NCBI RefSeq assembly: GCF_002188635.1
Contig: NZ_NINX01000024.1
Location: 62,001 to 126,000 of the forward strand
Length of the DNA stretch: 64,000 nt
Reading direction: 5' to 3'
From: Pigmentiphaga sp. NML030171
GTDB taxonomy: Bacteria > Pseudomonadota > Gammaproteobacteria > Burkholderiales > Burkholderiaceae_B
In this document: piece by piece, positions 8,951-16,877 of the stretch
How positions within the stretch are numbered: the stretch's first letter is position 1
Layout of the letters: each line of letters opens with the position of its first letter
The notes under the pieces: generated by a model
The model's database searches: none
The model's input: only the letters and a program-made list of their open reading frames with translations
Told to the model about the DNA's origin: nothing
Position numbers and translations under genes: made by a program

Positions 8951-8978
8951 GCGGACGCGGCGCCGGGGCCGCGTCCGC
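8951..8978 (-). other. Intercistronic hairpin between solute-receptor and livH genes
   Basis: GCGGACGCGGC pairs perfectly with GCCGCGTCCGC over 11 bp with a 6-base loop and no following T-tract. Stems at this position in importer operons commonly protect the receptor mRNA or partly stop transcription, giving more receptor than permease. Confidence 0.55.
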
Positions 8979-8986
8979 GCGGGGAA

Positions 8987-10168
8987 TCACTTGTTGATTT
9001 CGTGCCAGGGATCTTTCACGGCGGGATAGGTATGGAACACCTTGTTGCCGAGCTTGCCGTCGATCTTCTCGACCTTGCGCATGTAGACGTTCTGGACGAT
9101 TTCGCGGGTGCGCGGGTCGATGCTGACCGGGCCGCGCGGGCTATCCCACTTGTAGCCCTTGATGGCGGCCATGGCCTTGTCGCCGTCCTTCGCGCCGTTG
9201 GTGGCGCGTACCATCTGGTCGATCAGCCGCATGCCGTCATAGGCCGCCACCGACGCCACGCTCGGCAGCTCGTCCTTGCCATACTTGGCCTTGTAGGCGG
9301 TCACGAATTCCTTGTTCAGGGGCGTGTCCAGGTAGGGCGAGTAATGCAGCGCCGAGGTCAGGCCCAGCGCCGCGTCGCCGATCGGGGCGATGTCCTCTTC
9401 CTGGGCTTCGTTGGTCACCAGCAGCGTGATGCCGGCCTTGTCCAGTTCACGCTCCTTGAAGCTGCGGATCATGCCGGCCGACATGGGGCCCACCGGCATG
9501 AACATGAATACGGCCTGCGGCTTGAGATCGCGCACGCGCTGCAGGTAGCTGGAGAAATCGGTGGTGCCCATGGGCACCTTGATCTCGCCCACCACCTTGC
9601 CGCCCAGCTTGGTGAAGGTCTGGCCGAAGGCTTGCAGCGCGTCGTGCCCGGGGGCGTAGTCCGCCGCCAGGATCACGGCGTTCTTCATGCCCTGGTCATA
9701 GGCCCACTGCACCAGCGGGATGCTGACCGTCCACTGCGTGAAGCCGGCGCGCACGTAGTATTGCGACTTGTCGGTCACGCTGGAGGTGCCCGAGTTCAGG
9801 ATGACGTAGGGCGTCTTGGTCTGGTTGATGACATCGACCGCGCCCAGTACCGTGGGCGTGAAGACGCCGCCGATCAGGTACTGCACCTTGTCGCGCACCA
9901 CCAGTTCCTGCGACAACTGGCGCGCGCGCTGGGGATTGGATCCGGCCTCGTCGCGCGACAGCACCGTGACGGTATGTTCGCCGAACTTGCCGCCGTGCTG
10001 CGCCAGGTACAGGTCCACGCCGCGCTGATATTCCCGGCCCCACCAGGTGTAGGCGCCCGAGAACTGGCTCAGCAGTCCGACTTTGATCTCCGCCGCGGCG
10101 GCCGTTCCCGCCGCCGTCACGGCAGCGGCCGCGCACAGCAGCCCCGCCACGCGTTTCGCGATTCGCAT
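8987..10168 (-). CDS. ABC transporter substrate-binding protein (LivJ/LivK type)
   Basis: A 393-residue periplasmic type I binding protein (Peripla_BP_6). The signal peptide ends near GTAAAA-EIKVGLLSQ. The mature protein starts with the IKVGLLSQFSGAYTWWG block seen in this family's aromatic-acid and amide receptors, and contains RDEAGSNPQRARQLSQEL and the hinge YYVRAGFTQW. I chose the ATG at 10168 because it gives a proper signal peptide and has GGAGAGAG just upstream. It is the binding subunit for the livHMGF importer downstream, and follows ligA after a 219-base gap. Confidence 0.92.
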   Translation of the reverse strand: MRIAKRVAGLLCAAAAVTAAGTAAAAEIKVGLLSQFSGAYTWWGREYQRGVDLYLAQHGGKFGEHTVTVLSRDEAGSNPQRARQLSQELVVRDKVQYLIGGVFTPTVLGAVDVINQTKTPYVILNSGTSSVTDKSQYYVRAGFTQWTVSIPLVQWAYDQGMKNAVILAADYAPGHDALQAFGQTFTKLGGKVVGEIKVPMGTTDFSSYLQRVRDLKPQAVFMFMPVGPMSAGMIRSFKERELDKAGITLLVTNEAQEEDIAPIGDAALGLTSALHYSPYLDTPLNKEFVTAYKAKYGKDELPSVASVAAYDGMRLIDQMVRATNGAKDGDKAMAAIKGYKWDSPRGPVSIDPRTREIVQNVYMRKVEKIDGKLGNKVFHTYPAVKDPWHEINK

Positions 10169-10387
10169 AGTCTCTCTCCTTGGCGCGCTGCGCCTATCGT
10201 CGGTGGTGTTGCGATGTAATGGTGTAGCTAAGGCACAGTGGATCCGGCTCCGCTGGTCCGCCAGTGCCGCCCCCACGGGACCCAGCGCCGGGCCGCCCCA
10301 AGGCGGGTCCCGGCCCCCTCGGGGGGCTGCCGCGTAGCGGCTGGGGGCTCACCATGCTGGGCGCGCGAAGCGCGTACGGGGGGACCT
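10169..10387. repeat. GC-rich palindromic intergenic repeat region between ligA and the importer
   Basis: The gap contains several short hairpins: CCGGCCCCCTCGGGGGGC, CCGCGTAGCGG and GCGCGAAGCGCG followed by TACGGGGGG. A similar arrangement (palindrome, then TAGGGGGG) recurs near 38720-38795, so these look like dispersed REP-like elements. I see no gene here. They may separate ligBA expression from the importer genes. Confidence 0.5.
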
Positions 10388-10747
10388 CTACCTGGCGTCC
10401 GGCACCCGTCTCGTCTTCATGAACGCCTCGAAGCTCTCGCCCCGCATGATGGCGTAGATCTCGAGGTTGGTTTTCTTGACGACCCGGCCGAATTTCTCGA
10501 GCACGAAGAAGTTCACGCCGTGCCGGATGAGGCCGAGCCAGTCGCGGGCGCGCACCAGCGCCTTTTCCTCTTCCGTGAGCCCGGCCGCATCCATCGTGCC
10601 TTCCTCGTCGGCCACGAAGCGGTCACGCCAGTCGGCGCCTATCATGTTCCAGAAGAAGCGGTTGATCTTCAGCGTGCGGTTGCTGACGCGCAGGTCGAAC
10701 GCGTAGGTGCCCGGGATCTGCTCGATGCCTTCGAGTTGCGGATTCAT
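10388..10747 (-). CDS. ligA: Extradiol ring-cleavage dioxygenase small subunit (protocatechuate 4,5-dioxygenase alpha, LigA type)
   Basis: A 119-residue helical subunit of the LigA family that caps the active site of the LigB catalytic subunit. Typical segments are IPGTYAFDLRVSNRTLKINRF at the N-terminus (residues about 11-31), FVADEEGTMDAAGLTEEEKALVRARDW in the middle, and HGVNFFVLEKFGRV near residue 77. It starts 10 bases after ligB, so the two subunits are cotranscribed. The family attacks protocatechuate, gallate or related catechols; sequence alone does not decide which. Confidence 0.88.
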   Translation of the reverse strand: MNPQLEGIEQIPGTYAFDLRVSNRTLKINRFFWNMIGADWRDRFVADEEGTMDAAGLTEEEKALVRARDWLGLIRHGVNFFVLEKFGRVVKKTNLEIYAIMRGESFEAFMKTRRVPDAR

Positions 10748-10757
10748 CGGATGCTCC

Positions 10758-11642
10758 TCAGGCCACGGCCGCGGCGGCCGGACCGGTCTGCCGGGCGATG
10801 GGCTCGCCTTCCTCGTACAGCACCACGGTCATCGCGGTGGTGGTGGCCAGGTAATAGTTCTGGTGCAGCTTGCGCAGCGGGCCGGTGCCCAGCGCGCCCC
10901 GCATGGACAGCCACATGATCTGCTCCACGCTCTCGGCGCCGCCCAGGCGTACGTAGTCGGCGTGTTTCATCCGCATCAAGGCTTCGGGATCTTCTTCCAG
11001 CAGGCGCAGGAACTCCATGTCCCACTCGGTATTGTTGAAGCCGGTGCGCTCGCCATGGACCTGGTGGGACAGGCCGCCGGTGCCCACCACCACCACCTTC
11101 AGGTCCTCGGGATAGGATTCCACCGCGCGGCGCACGGCCTGCCCCAGGCGATAGCAGCGGCGCGCCGTGGGCAGCGGATATTGCAGCACGTTGATCGCGA
11201 CGGGCACCACGGTGCCCGGCCAGTCGGGCTGGTGCGGCCAGAGCAGCGGCAGCGGCGACGCACAGCCGTGGTCGATGGGCTTGTCCTGGAAGACGGTGAT
11301 GTCGAACTCGTCGTTCACCAGGGACTCGGCGATGTGGGCCTGGAAATCGACGTTGCCACGGATGGCGGGCAGGTTGCGCAGGCCCGCGCCCTCGTCGGCG
11401 ATGGGAAAGCGTTCGCCCACCCCCAGCGCGAACGTGGGATACATGTCGAAGAAAAAGGTCGTGCAGTGGTCGTTGTAGAAGAACACCAGCACGTCGGCCT
11501 GCTTCTCGGCCAGCCAGGCAGCCACCGGCTTGTAGCCGTCGAACAGCGGCGCCCAGGCCGGATCGTTCTGCTTGCCCTTGTCGTAGGCGACGCCTATGGT
11601 CGGCACGTGCGAGCTGCCGATGCCGCCGATGATTCTTGCCAT
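10758..11642 (-). CDS. ligB: Extradiol ring-cleavage dioxygenase catalytic subunit (protocatechuate 4,5-dioxygenase beta, LigB type)
   Basis: A 294-residue type III extradiol dioxygenase. The iron ligands expected from LigB are present as H12 (GSSHVPT), H59 (YNDHCTTFF) and E240 (AESVEQIMWL), and the catalytic acid-base histidine is H193 (GLSHQVHGE). It opens the ring of a catechol-type acid next to the hydroxyls. I used the ATG that begins MARIIGGIGSSH, as in the family. It is the first gene of a minus-strand operon whose promoter holds the GntR palindrome at 11724-11733. None of the later 4,5-cleavage genes (ligC, I, J, K) is in the window. Confidence 0.9.
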   Translation of the reverse strand: MARIIGGIGSSHVPTIGVAYDKGKQNDPAWAPLFDGYKPVAAWLAEKQADVLVFFYNDHCTTFFFDMYPTFALGVGERFPIADEGAGLRNLPAIRGNVDFQAHIAESLVNDEFDITVFQDKPIDHGCASPLPLLWPHQPDWPGTVVPVAINVLQYPLPTARRCYRLGQAVRRAVESYPEDLKVVVVGTGGLSHQVHGERTGFNNTEWDMEFLRLLEEDPEALMRMKHADYVRLGGAESVEQIMWLSMRGALGTGPLRKLHQNYYLATTTAMTVVLYEEGEPIARQTGPAAAAVA

Positions 11643-11717
11643 GATGCGTACTCCGTCTTTAGGAAGCCGGCGCGGCCGCATCGCCATGCGCCACCGACCT
11701 TTTTATGCGTAGCGGAG

Positions 11718-11733
11718 ATTATATGGGATCCCA
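11718..11733 (-). promoter_or_regulatory. ligB promoter -10 box with adjacent GntR-type operator
   Basis: On the minus strand TATAAT (11718-11723) directly follows the perfect palindrome TGGGATCCCA (11724-11733), which therefore lies in the -35/-10 spacer. The -35 is not clear. The inferred leader to ligB is about 70 bases. A bound repressor here would block RNA polymerase. Confidence 0.65.
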
Positions 11734-11769
11734 AAATAAAGCAATTAGGGGTTTTTTCGAGGCTCGATG

Positions 11770-11803
11770 CCCGTTTGGGATCCAATACGGGATCCCAAAC
11801 GGG
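11770..11803. promoter_or_regulatory. Large operator upstream of the GntR/FCD regulator
   Basis: CCCGTTTGGGATCC and GGATCCCAAACGGG form a perfect 14-bp inverted repeat with a 6-base spacer, and each arm contains the GGGATCC core shared with the ligB operator. A -10-like TATACT follows at 11807-11812, so the site covers the regulator's own promoter and suggests autoregulation. Confidence 0.7.
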
Positions 11804-11865
11804 TCTTATACTTGCATCCACCTCGTCAACCGCGGGGCGGCCGCATCATCACTCAGGGAGCACGC

Positions 11866-12594
11866 ATGCAGCAGACCACGACCATGCTGCATATTCGTGA
11901 AATGATCCTCCGGGGCGAACTCGCGCCGGGAGAACGGGTCCGGGAAGCCGACCTGGCCGAACGGCTGGGCACCTCGCGCACGCCCGTGCGCCAGGCGTTG
12001 CCCGCGCTCGCCCAGGAAGGGCTGCTGGTGCCGTCCGGCGCCCGCGGCTTCGCGGTGCGCGCCTTTTCCGCCCGCGAAAGCACGGAGGCCCTGCACGTGC
12101 GTGCCGCGCTGGAGGGGCTGGCGGCGCGCGCGCTGGCCACCAACGGCGCCAGCGCCGAACTGCTGGCCGAACTCAAGGACTGCCTGGCCCAGGGCGATCG
12201 CATCTTCACCGACCGCCGCCTGTCGGACGACGACGAGATCCGCTACGCGGAAATGAACGCGCGCTTCCATACGCTGATCCTGGAAGGCGCCGACATGCCG
12301 CTGCTGGCCAGCCTGGTCAGCCGCTGCAACATCGTGCCGTTCACCGACCCGCTCACGCTGGCGTTCGACACGCAGAGCCGGGACATGATGTTCAATTTCC
12401 TGTTCTACGCCCACCGGCAGCATCACGCCATCGTCACCGCCATAGAAAGCGGGCAGGCCGACCGGGCCGAGAACCTTTTCCGCGAGCACGCCTATACCCA
12501 GGTCCAGAGCCAGGGCGCGGATTTCGAGAAGGAAGCGGGACTGACCTCGGCCGCCGGAGCCCGGCGCCATCGCCCCGGGCCGAGGCTGGTCTAG
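11866..12594 (+). CDS. GntR-family transcriptional regulator with FCD ligand domain
   Basis: A 242-residue regulator. An N-terminal winged helix (residues about 5-70, including ELAPGERVREADLAERLGTSRTPVRQAL) is followed by an all-helical FCD domain, with metal/ligand-type residues in the NARFHTLIL and HRQHHAIV helices. The ATG follows CAGGGAGCACGC; an upstream in-frame ATG would place the operator inside the coding region and is unlikely. It is divergent from ligB, and the shared GGGATCC palindromes between them point to control of the lig/liv operon and itself. The effector is probably the imported aromatic acid or a ring-cleavage product. Confidence 0.9.
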   Translation: MQQTTTMLHIREMILRGELAPGERVREADLAERLGTSRTPVRQALPALAQEGLLVPSGARGFAVRAFSARESTEALHVRAALEGLAARALATNGASAELLAELKDCLAQGDRIFTDRRLSDDDEIRYAEMNARFHTLILEGADMPLLASLVSRCNIVPFTDPLTLAFDTQSRDMMFNFLFYAHRQHHAIVTAIESGQADRAENLFREHAYTQVQSQGADFEKEAGLTSAAGARRHRPGPRLV

Positions 12595-13697
12595 AGCCGC
12601 GCGTAGACCGCCAGCGCACCGCCCACGGCGAACAGCGCGACGACGGCGCGCCGCGCCACCGGATCCAGCGTCCGGCTCTCGACCAGCCGATGGAAGGCGG
12701 CGCCGCCGGCCAAGCTGACGAGCACCGCCACCCCCATGCCGAGGGCGTTGATGCCGGCCTGTTCCGGATAGAAGCGGAACACCAGCGCGCTGACCACCAG
12801 GCACAGCGGGAAATGCACCAGGAACACCGAATAGGAGATGCGCGCGAGCCGGCTCAGAAAATCCGGCACGCCGACGGTCTCGAGCCAGCCCGCCTGGCGG
12901 GCCGCCCCCAGCAGCAGCATGATGGCCGCCGCCACGACGATGCGTTCGCGGAAGTCCGTGGCCAGCGCCGCGGCCACCACCCCCGCCATGGCCACCAGCA
13001 GCAGGCCGCCCCTGGGACGGCCGGTCAGCCAGTAGGCGCAGCATCCCAGGCCGTAGTAGGCGAAGAAATAGAGCGCGGTCTCGTCCCAATAGGGATTGCG
13101 GTTGAAGACGAACAGCGACGCCAGCGTCAGCCCGCCTATCGCCGCGGCGCCCAGCCACCCCCAGGCGGGGCGGCGCAGGCTGATCCAGCGCGACAGTCCC
13201 AGCAGCAGCGCCATGACGCTGAACAGCTGGAAGTCGATGCCCACGTACCAGACGCCTGCCGACAGCGACTCCTGGCGCAGCAGGCCGTTGCTGAGCAGCA
13301 TGTGGGCCGCCAGTTGCGGCGCCGTGGGCGAGTCCGGGATGGAATCGTGCTGCATCCAGGCCCGCGCCAGCGCGGCGCAGGCCATGGCCAGCACCAGCGC
13401 CGCCATGAAGGGCACGGCCAGCCGGAAATACCGCCGCTTGATCACCGCCAGGGGCTGCTCCACCCGTGACACGCCCGCCGGGGCGAAGGCGCGGGCGGCC
13501 AGGAATCCCGACACCACGAAGAACGCCATGACGGCCATCCTGCCGTAATGCATCAGCGCATCCAGCACGCGCGGCATGAGGGGGTGGGCGATGTCGGACA
13601 TGGGGCCGTAGAAGGCCAGGTGATGAAGCACGATGGACAGGCAGGCGACGGCCTTGATCGCATCGATCAGGGGCATGCGGGGAGTGGCGGTGGACAT
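12591..13697 (-). CDS. Acyltransferase-3 family membrane protein (OafA/YrhL type)
   Basis: A 368-residue integral membrane O-acyltransferase with about ten hydrophobic segments. The N-terminal family signature includes LSIVLHHLAFYG (catalytic histidine region, residues about 20-31) and the VVSGFLAARAF block; YSVFLVHFPL near residue 290 is also typical. Such proteins acylate sugars of lipopolysaccharide, peptidoglycan or other glycans. It has no clear ribosome binding site, so the start (MSTATPRMPLI) is less certain. It is convergent with the GntR gene with a 4-base overlap of stops. No glycan genes are adjacent. Confidence 0.85.
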   Translation of the reverse strand: MSTATPRMPLIDAIKAVACLSIVLHHLAFYGPMSDIAHPLMPRVLDALMHYGRMAVMAFFVVSGFLAARAFAPAGVSRVEQPLAVIKRRYFRLAVPFMAALVLAMACAALARAWMQHDSIPDSPTAPQLAAHMLLSNGLLRQESLSAGVWYVGIDFQLFSVMALLLGLSRWISLRRPAWGWLGAAAIGGLTLASLFVFNRNPYWDETALYFFAYYGLGCCAYWLTGRPRGGLLLVAMAGVVAAALATDFRERIVVAAAIMLLLGAARQAGWLETVGVPDFLSRLARISYSVFLVHFPLCLVVSALVFRFYPEQAGINALGMGVAVLVSLAGGAAFHRLVESRTLDPVARRAVVALFAVGGALAVYARL

Positions 13698-13882
13698 GGC
13701 CAAGGGAGTGGCGAACCGGCGTTCGACGCGACGCGTTTGTTCGGAGGTGGCGCGTATCTTAGCGCCGGCGCCCCGCCCGGATCGGCGAAACGGCTTTTTT
13801 ACAACACTCTTCGGCCCGGCGGCACGGGGCCGGCATGCGGCTTGCGTCCGTAGCGGCTCCCGCACACGATCAGGGAAACGAC

Positions 13883-14650
13883 ATGAAACTCCAGGACAAG
13901 ATAGCTTGGGTGACCGGCGCCGACAGCGGCATCGGCCAGGCCGTGGCCGCGACGTTCGCCCGGGAAGGCGCCGACGTGCTGGTTCACTATCACCGGGACG
14001 AGGAAGGCGCGCGCGCCACGGCCTCGCAGGTGCGCGCGGCGGGACGGCGCGCCGAGATCCTGCAGGCGGATTTCTCGAATCCCTCCAAGACGCAGGCCTT
14101 CTTCGAACAGGCGTTCGAAAAAATGGGAGGCCTGCACGTGCTCGTGAACAACGCCGGCGCCGGATCCTCGCGCCAGAACTCGCTGGAGATCCCGCCCGAC
14201 GAGTTCTCGTGGATGCTGAACATTAATCTTGTGTCGCCCTGGCTGCTGTGCCAGGCCGCCGCGCGCCACATGCAGTCCGAGGGAGGGGGCGCCATCATAA
14301 ATATTACGTCGGTGCATGAAGAAATTTCCCTGCCCGGCAGCGCGTCCTACGACGCGGCCAAGGCGGGCTTGCGCTCGGTCACGCGGACGCTGGCCCTGGA
14401 ACTGGCGCCGCGCGGCATCCGCATCAACAATGTCGCCCCCGGCATGATCGCCACGCCCATGACGCAGGATCGCCTGAAGGATCCGGCCCAGGCGCGCGAA
14501 TCGGCTGCGCAGATTCCGCTGGGCCGCCCGGGCGACCCGCAGGAAGTGGCCAACGTCGTCCTCTTCCTGGCCTCGGACGAGGCCAGCTACGTCACGGGCA
14601 GCAGCTACTTCGTGGACGGCGGGCTGATGCGCAACATAGGGGGCACCTGA
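13883..14650 (+). CDS. Short-chain dehydrogenase/reductase (glucose 1-dehydrogenase-like)
   Basis: A 255-residue classical SDR. The coenzyme site is TGADSGIG near residue 12, NNAG is near residue 86, the catalytic serine is in NITSV and the YxxxK pair is in SYDAAKAG near residue 155. The end VTGSSYFVDGGLMRNIGG is typical of sugar or polyol dehydrogenases. ATG at 13883 follows CAGGGAAACGAC. It is divergent from the acyltransferase gene and convergent with hpaR. Substrate is not predictable. Confidence 0.88.
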   Translation: MKLQDKIAWVTGADSGIGQAVAATFAREGADVLVHYHRDEEGARATASQVRAAGRRAEILQADFSNPSKTQAFFEQAFEKMGGLHVLVNNAGAGSSRQNSLEIPPDEFSWMLNINLVSPWLLCQAAARHMQSEGGGAIINITSVHEEISLPGSASYDAAKAGLRSVTRTLALELAPRGIRINNVAPGMIATPMTQDRLKDPAQARESAAQIPLGRPGDPQEVANVVLFLASDEASYVTGSSYFVDGGLMRNIGGT

Positions 14651-14652
14651 TC

Positions 14653-14667
14653 CCCGGCGGCGCCGGG
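14653..14667. terminator. Short GC hairpin between convergent SDR and hpaR genes
   Basis: CCCGGC and GCCGGG flank a 3-base loop in the 25-base gap between the two stops. There is no T-run on either strand, so this is only a weak terminator candidate. Confidence 0.3.
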
Positions 14668-14675
14668 CGAGCGGT

Positions 14676-15137
14676 TCAACGGCGTCCGGGCGGCTCGCCG
14701 TCTCCGTCCCGCAAGCCGGCCAGCAGGCCATCCAGCACGTCGTAGGCGCGACGCATGGCCTCGACGCCCAGCAGCGCTTCCAGTTCCTGGTACTTGGCTT
14801 CCACCTTGGGCGCGATGGCCTTGGCGATGCGCTTGCCCTGCGCGGTCAGGGACACGCGCAGCCGGCGGCGGTCGCCCGGGACCGGCTGGCGCGCGATCAA
14901 ACCCATCTCCTCCATCCTGGCCAGCACGCCCGTGATGCTCGGGCTGGATATCTGGCAGCACTCGCCCAGTTGCCTGGGTTCGAGCTCGCCGCTGTCGTAC
15001 AGCGCGCGAACGATGCGCCATTGCTGGTCGGTCAATCCCTGCTCCTGCAGATAGGGCCGGAACTGGGCCATCAGGGCCTCGCGCGCCTGGAGCATCATGA
15101 GCGGAAGATTGCGATGGCGGAAAGGGGCTGGCGGCAT
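14676..15137 (-). CDS. hpaR: MarR-family repressor of homoprotocatechuate degradation, HpaR
   Basis: A 153-residue winged-helix MarR protein. The N-terminal FRHRNLPLMMLQAREALM stretch, the LTDQQWRIVRAL helix, and ISSPSITGVLARMEEMGLI with PGDRRRLRVSLT (the wing) are the pattern of HpaR/HpcR. HpaR represses the hpa meta-cleavage operon and is relieved by 4-hydroxyphenylacetate or homoprotocatechuate-type effectors. I used the ATG beginning MPPAPFRHRN. The gene is divergent from hpaG1, and a perfect 18-base palindrome lies between them. Confidence 0.9.
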   Translation of the reverse strand: MPPAPFRHRNLPLMMLQAREALMAQFRPYLQEQGLTDQQWRIVRALYDSGELEPRQLGECCQISSPSITGVLARMEEMGLIARQPVPGDRRRLRVSLTAQGKRIAKAIAPKVEAKYQELEALLGVEAMRRAYDVLDGLLAGLRDGDGEPPGRR

Positions 15138-15228
15138 GCGGTGAAAGGCGCGCGCGAGCGCACACCGGATTGGGGACCAGCCAATGTTATCACCGGGTAA
15201 ATACGGGTCCCCCGATGACGCGCGCAAA

Positions 15229-15258
15229 TTGACTTCACTAACATGTTAGTGATTAAAT
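15229..15258 (+). promoter_or_regulatory. hpa operon promoter with HpaR operator in its spacer
   Basis: -35 TTGACT (15229-15234) and -10 TTAAAT (15253-15258) are 18 bases apart. The spacer is exactly filled by the perfect palindrome TCACTAACATGTTAGTGA (15235-15252), a MarR-type site. HpaR bound here would block the promoter and could also control the divergent hpaR gene. Confidence 0.75.
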
Positions 15259-15304
15259 CCAGCCATCGGCGATGCGACAAGAACGAAACCAGGGAGACCT
15301 CCGC

Positions 15305-16090
15305 ATGAGGCTGTTCATCGAGGACACGCTGTTCCATGCCGCGGGCGCCCCGCTGCCGCTCGACCTTCCCCACGCGCGGGCATGCGATGCCCTGGCCACG
15401 GGCGAGCCGGCGCGGCCCCCCATGGCCGGCACGGTCTACGGCGTGCTGCACAACGACCCGGCGGCGCTGGCCGCGATGGGAGACCGGGTCCTGGCCCCGC
15501 CCTACAAGGCAGCCCCCAAGGCCCCCGTGCTCTACATCAAGCCTCGCAACACGCACCTGGGCCATGGCCGCGCCATCCCGCTCCCGCCCGGTGCCGAGGC
15601 CGTCCAGGTAGGCGCAGCGCTGGGCGCGGTCATCGGCCGCACCGCCTGCCGCGTCGCCCCCGGCGACGCGCTGGACTACGTGGCCGGCTATACCGTGGTC
15701 AACGACGTCACCCTTCCCCACCGCGAGTTCTACCGGCCGTCGCTGCGGCTGCGCGTACGCGACGGCTTCTGCCCCATGGGCCCCTGGGTGCGCGCGGCGC
15801 GGCAGGTCGGCAATCCGGACGCGCTCGACCTGCGCGTCTGGATAGACGGCGCCCTGCGCCTGCGGTCGAGCACCCGGGGCTTCCTGCGGCCCCTGCCCCA
15901 GCTCATCGCCGACGTGACCGACTTCATGACCCTGCAGCCGGGCGACGTCCTGCTGACCGGCCTGCCCTGGCCGGGCGATTTCGACGGACCGCTGGCGCAC
16001 GACGGGCAGCGCGTGGCCATCGAGATCGAGAACGTCGGCCGGCTCGAGAACCCGGTCGTCCGCGCGTCGGTCCAGGGAGGTTCGGCATGA
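15305..16090 (+). CDS. hpaG1: HpaG N-terminal-type subunit (fumarylacetoacetate hydrolase family)
   Basis: A 261-residue FAH-fold protein equal to the first half of the bifunctional HpaG of enteric bacteria, which isomerises and decarboxylates 5-oxopent-3-ene-1,2,5-tricarboxylate. The metal-binding E-x-E of the family is missing: the aligned segment reads VGAALGAVIG, where HpaG2 reads ECELAVVIG. GYTVVNDVT and LQPGDVLLTGLPWPG are conserved. The start follows GGGAGACCTCCGC. The stop overlaps hpaG2 in an ATGA, which fits a two-subunit enzyme with one metal-bearing partner. Confidence 0.88.
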   Translation: MRLFIEDTLFHAAGAPLPLDLPHARACDALATGEPARPPMAGTVYGVLHNDPAALAAMGDRVLAPPYKAAPKAPVLYIKPRNTHLGHGRAIPLPPGAEAVQVGAALGAVIGRTACRVAPGDALDYVAGYTVVNDVTLPHREFYRPSLRLRVRDGFCPMGPWVRAARQVGNPDALDLRVWIDGALRLRSSTRGFLRPLPQLIADVTDFMTLQPGDVLLTGLPWPGDFDGPLAHDGQRVAIEIENVGRLENPVVRASVQGGSA

Positions 16091-16845
16091 AGACCGCCCG
16101 CGTCGCCTACTCCGGCGCCATCCACACCGCCACGCCTTACGACGACAGCCGGCTGCGCCTGGCGGACGGCCGCATCGTCCTGCACGACGACGTCGTCTGG
16201 CTGCCGCCGTTCGAGGCGGGCACCATCGTCGCGCTCGGCCTGAACTACGCGGAGCATGCCAAGGAACTCAGCTTCGGCGCCCAGCAGGAACCGCTGGCCT
16301 TCCTGAAGGGGCCGGGCGCGCTGATCGGCCATCGCGGGCACACGCGCCGCCCGGCCGACGCCACCTTCATGCACTACGAGTGCGAGCTGGCCGTGGTCAT
16401 CGGCCGCAGCGCCGCCGGCGTCCGCCGCGACTGCGCCATGGATTACGTGGCCGGCTACACCGTGGCCAACGACTACGCCATCCGCGACTACCTGGAAAAC
16501 TGGTACCGCCCCAACCTGCGCGTCAAGAACCGCGACACGTGCACCGTGCTTGGCCCCTGGTTCGTCGACGCGGCCGACGTGCCCGACCCGCATGCGCTGG
16601 CGTTGCGCACCCTGGTCAATGGCGTCGTCACACAGCAGGGCAACACCCGCGACATGGTGTTCGACATCCCCGCGCTGATCGAATACCTGAGCGGCTTCAT
16701 GACCCTGGCCCCCGGCGACGTCATCCTGACCGGCACGCCGGACGGCGTGGTCGACGTCAAGCCCGGCGACGAAGTCATTACCGAGATAGACGGCATCGGC
16801 AGCCTGCGCAACACCATCGTGGGCGACGACGTGTTCGGCCGCTGA
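16087..16845 (+). CDS. hpaG2: HpaG C-terminal-type subunit, metal-dependent isomerase/decarboxylase
   Basis: A 252-residue FAH-family enzyme equal to the second half of HpaG. The metal ligands are present: E-x-E in HYECELAVV (near residue 99) and the aspartate in ANDYAIRDYLE. LAPGDVILTGTPDGV near the C-terminus is the family signature. It acts after HpaE in homoprotocatechuate breakdown, decarboxylating 5-oxopent-3-ene-1,2,5-tricarboxylate. It is translationally coupled to hpaG1. Confidence 0.92.
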   Translation: MKTARVAYSGAIHTATPYDDSRLRLADGRIVLHDDVVWLPPFEAGTIVALGLNYAEHAKELSFGAQQEPLAFLKGPGALIGHRGHTRRPADATFMHYECELAVVIGRSAAGVRRDCAMDYVAGYTVANDYAIRDYLENWYRPNLRVKNRDTCTVLGPWFVDAADVPDPHALALRTLVNGVVTQQGNTRDMVFDIPALIEYLSGFMTLAPGDVILTGTPDGVVDVKPGDEVITEIDGIGSLRNTIVGDDVFGR

Positions 16846-16877
16846 ACTTCCTTTCCGCCGTTCAACAGGACTCCATC

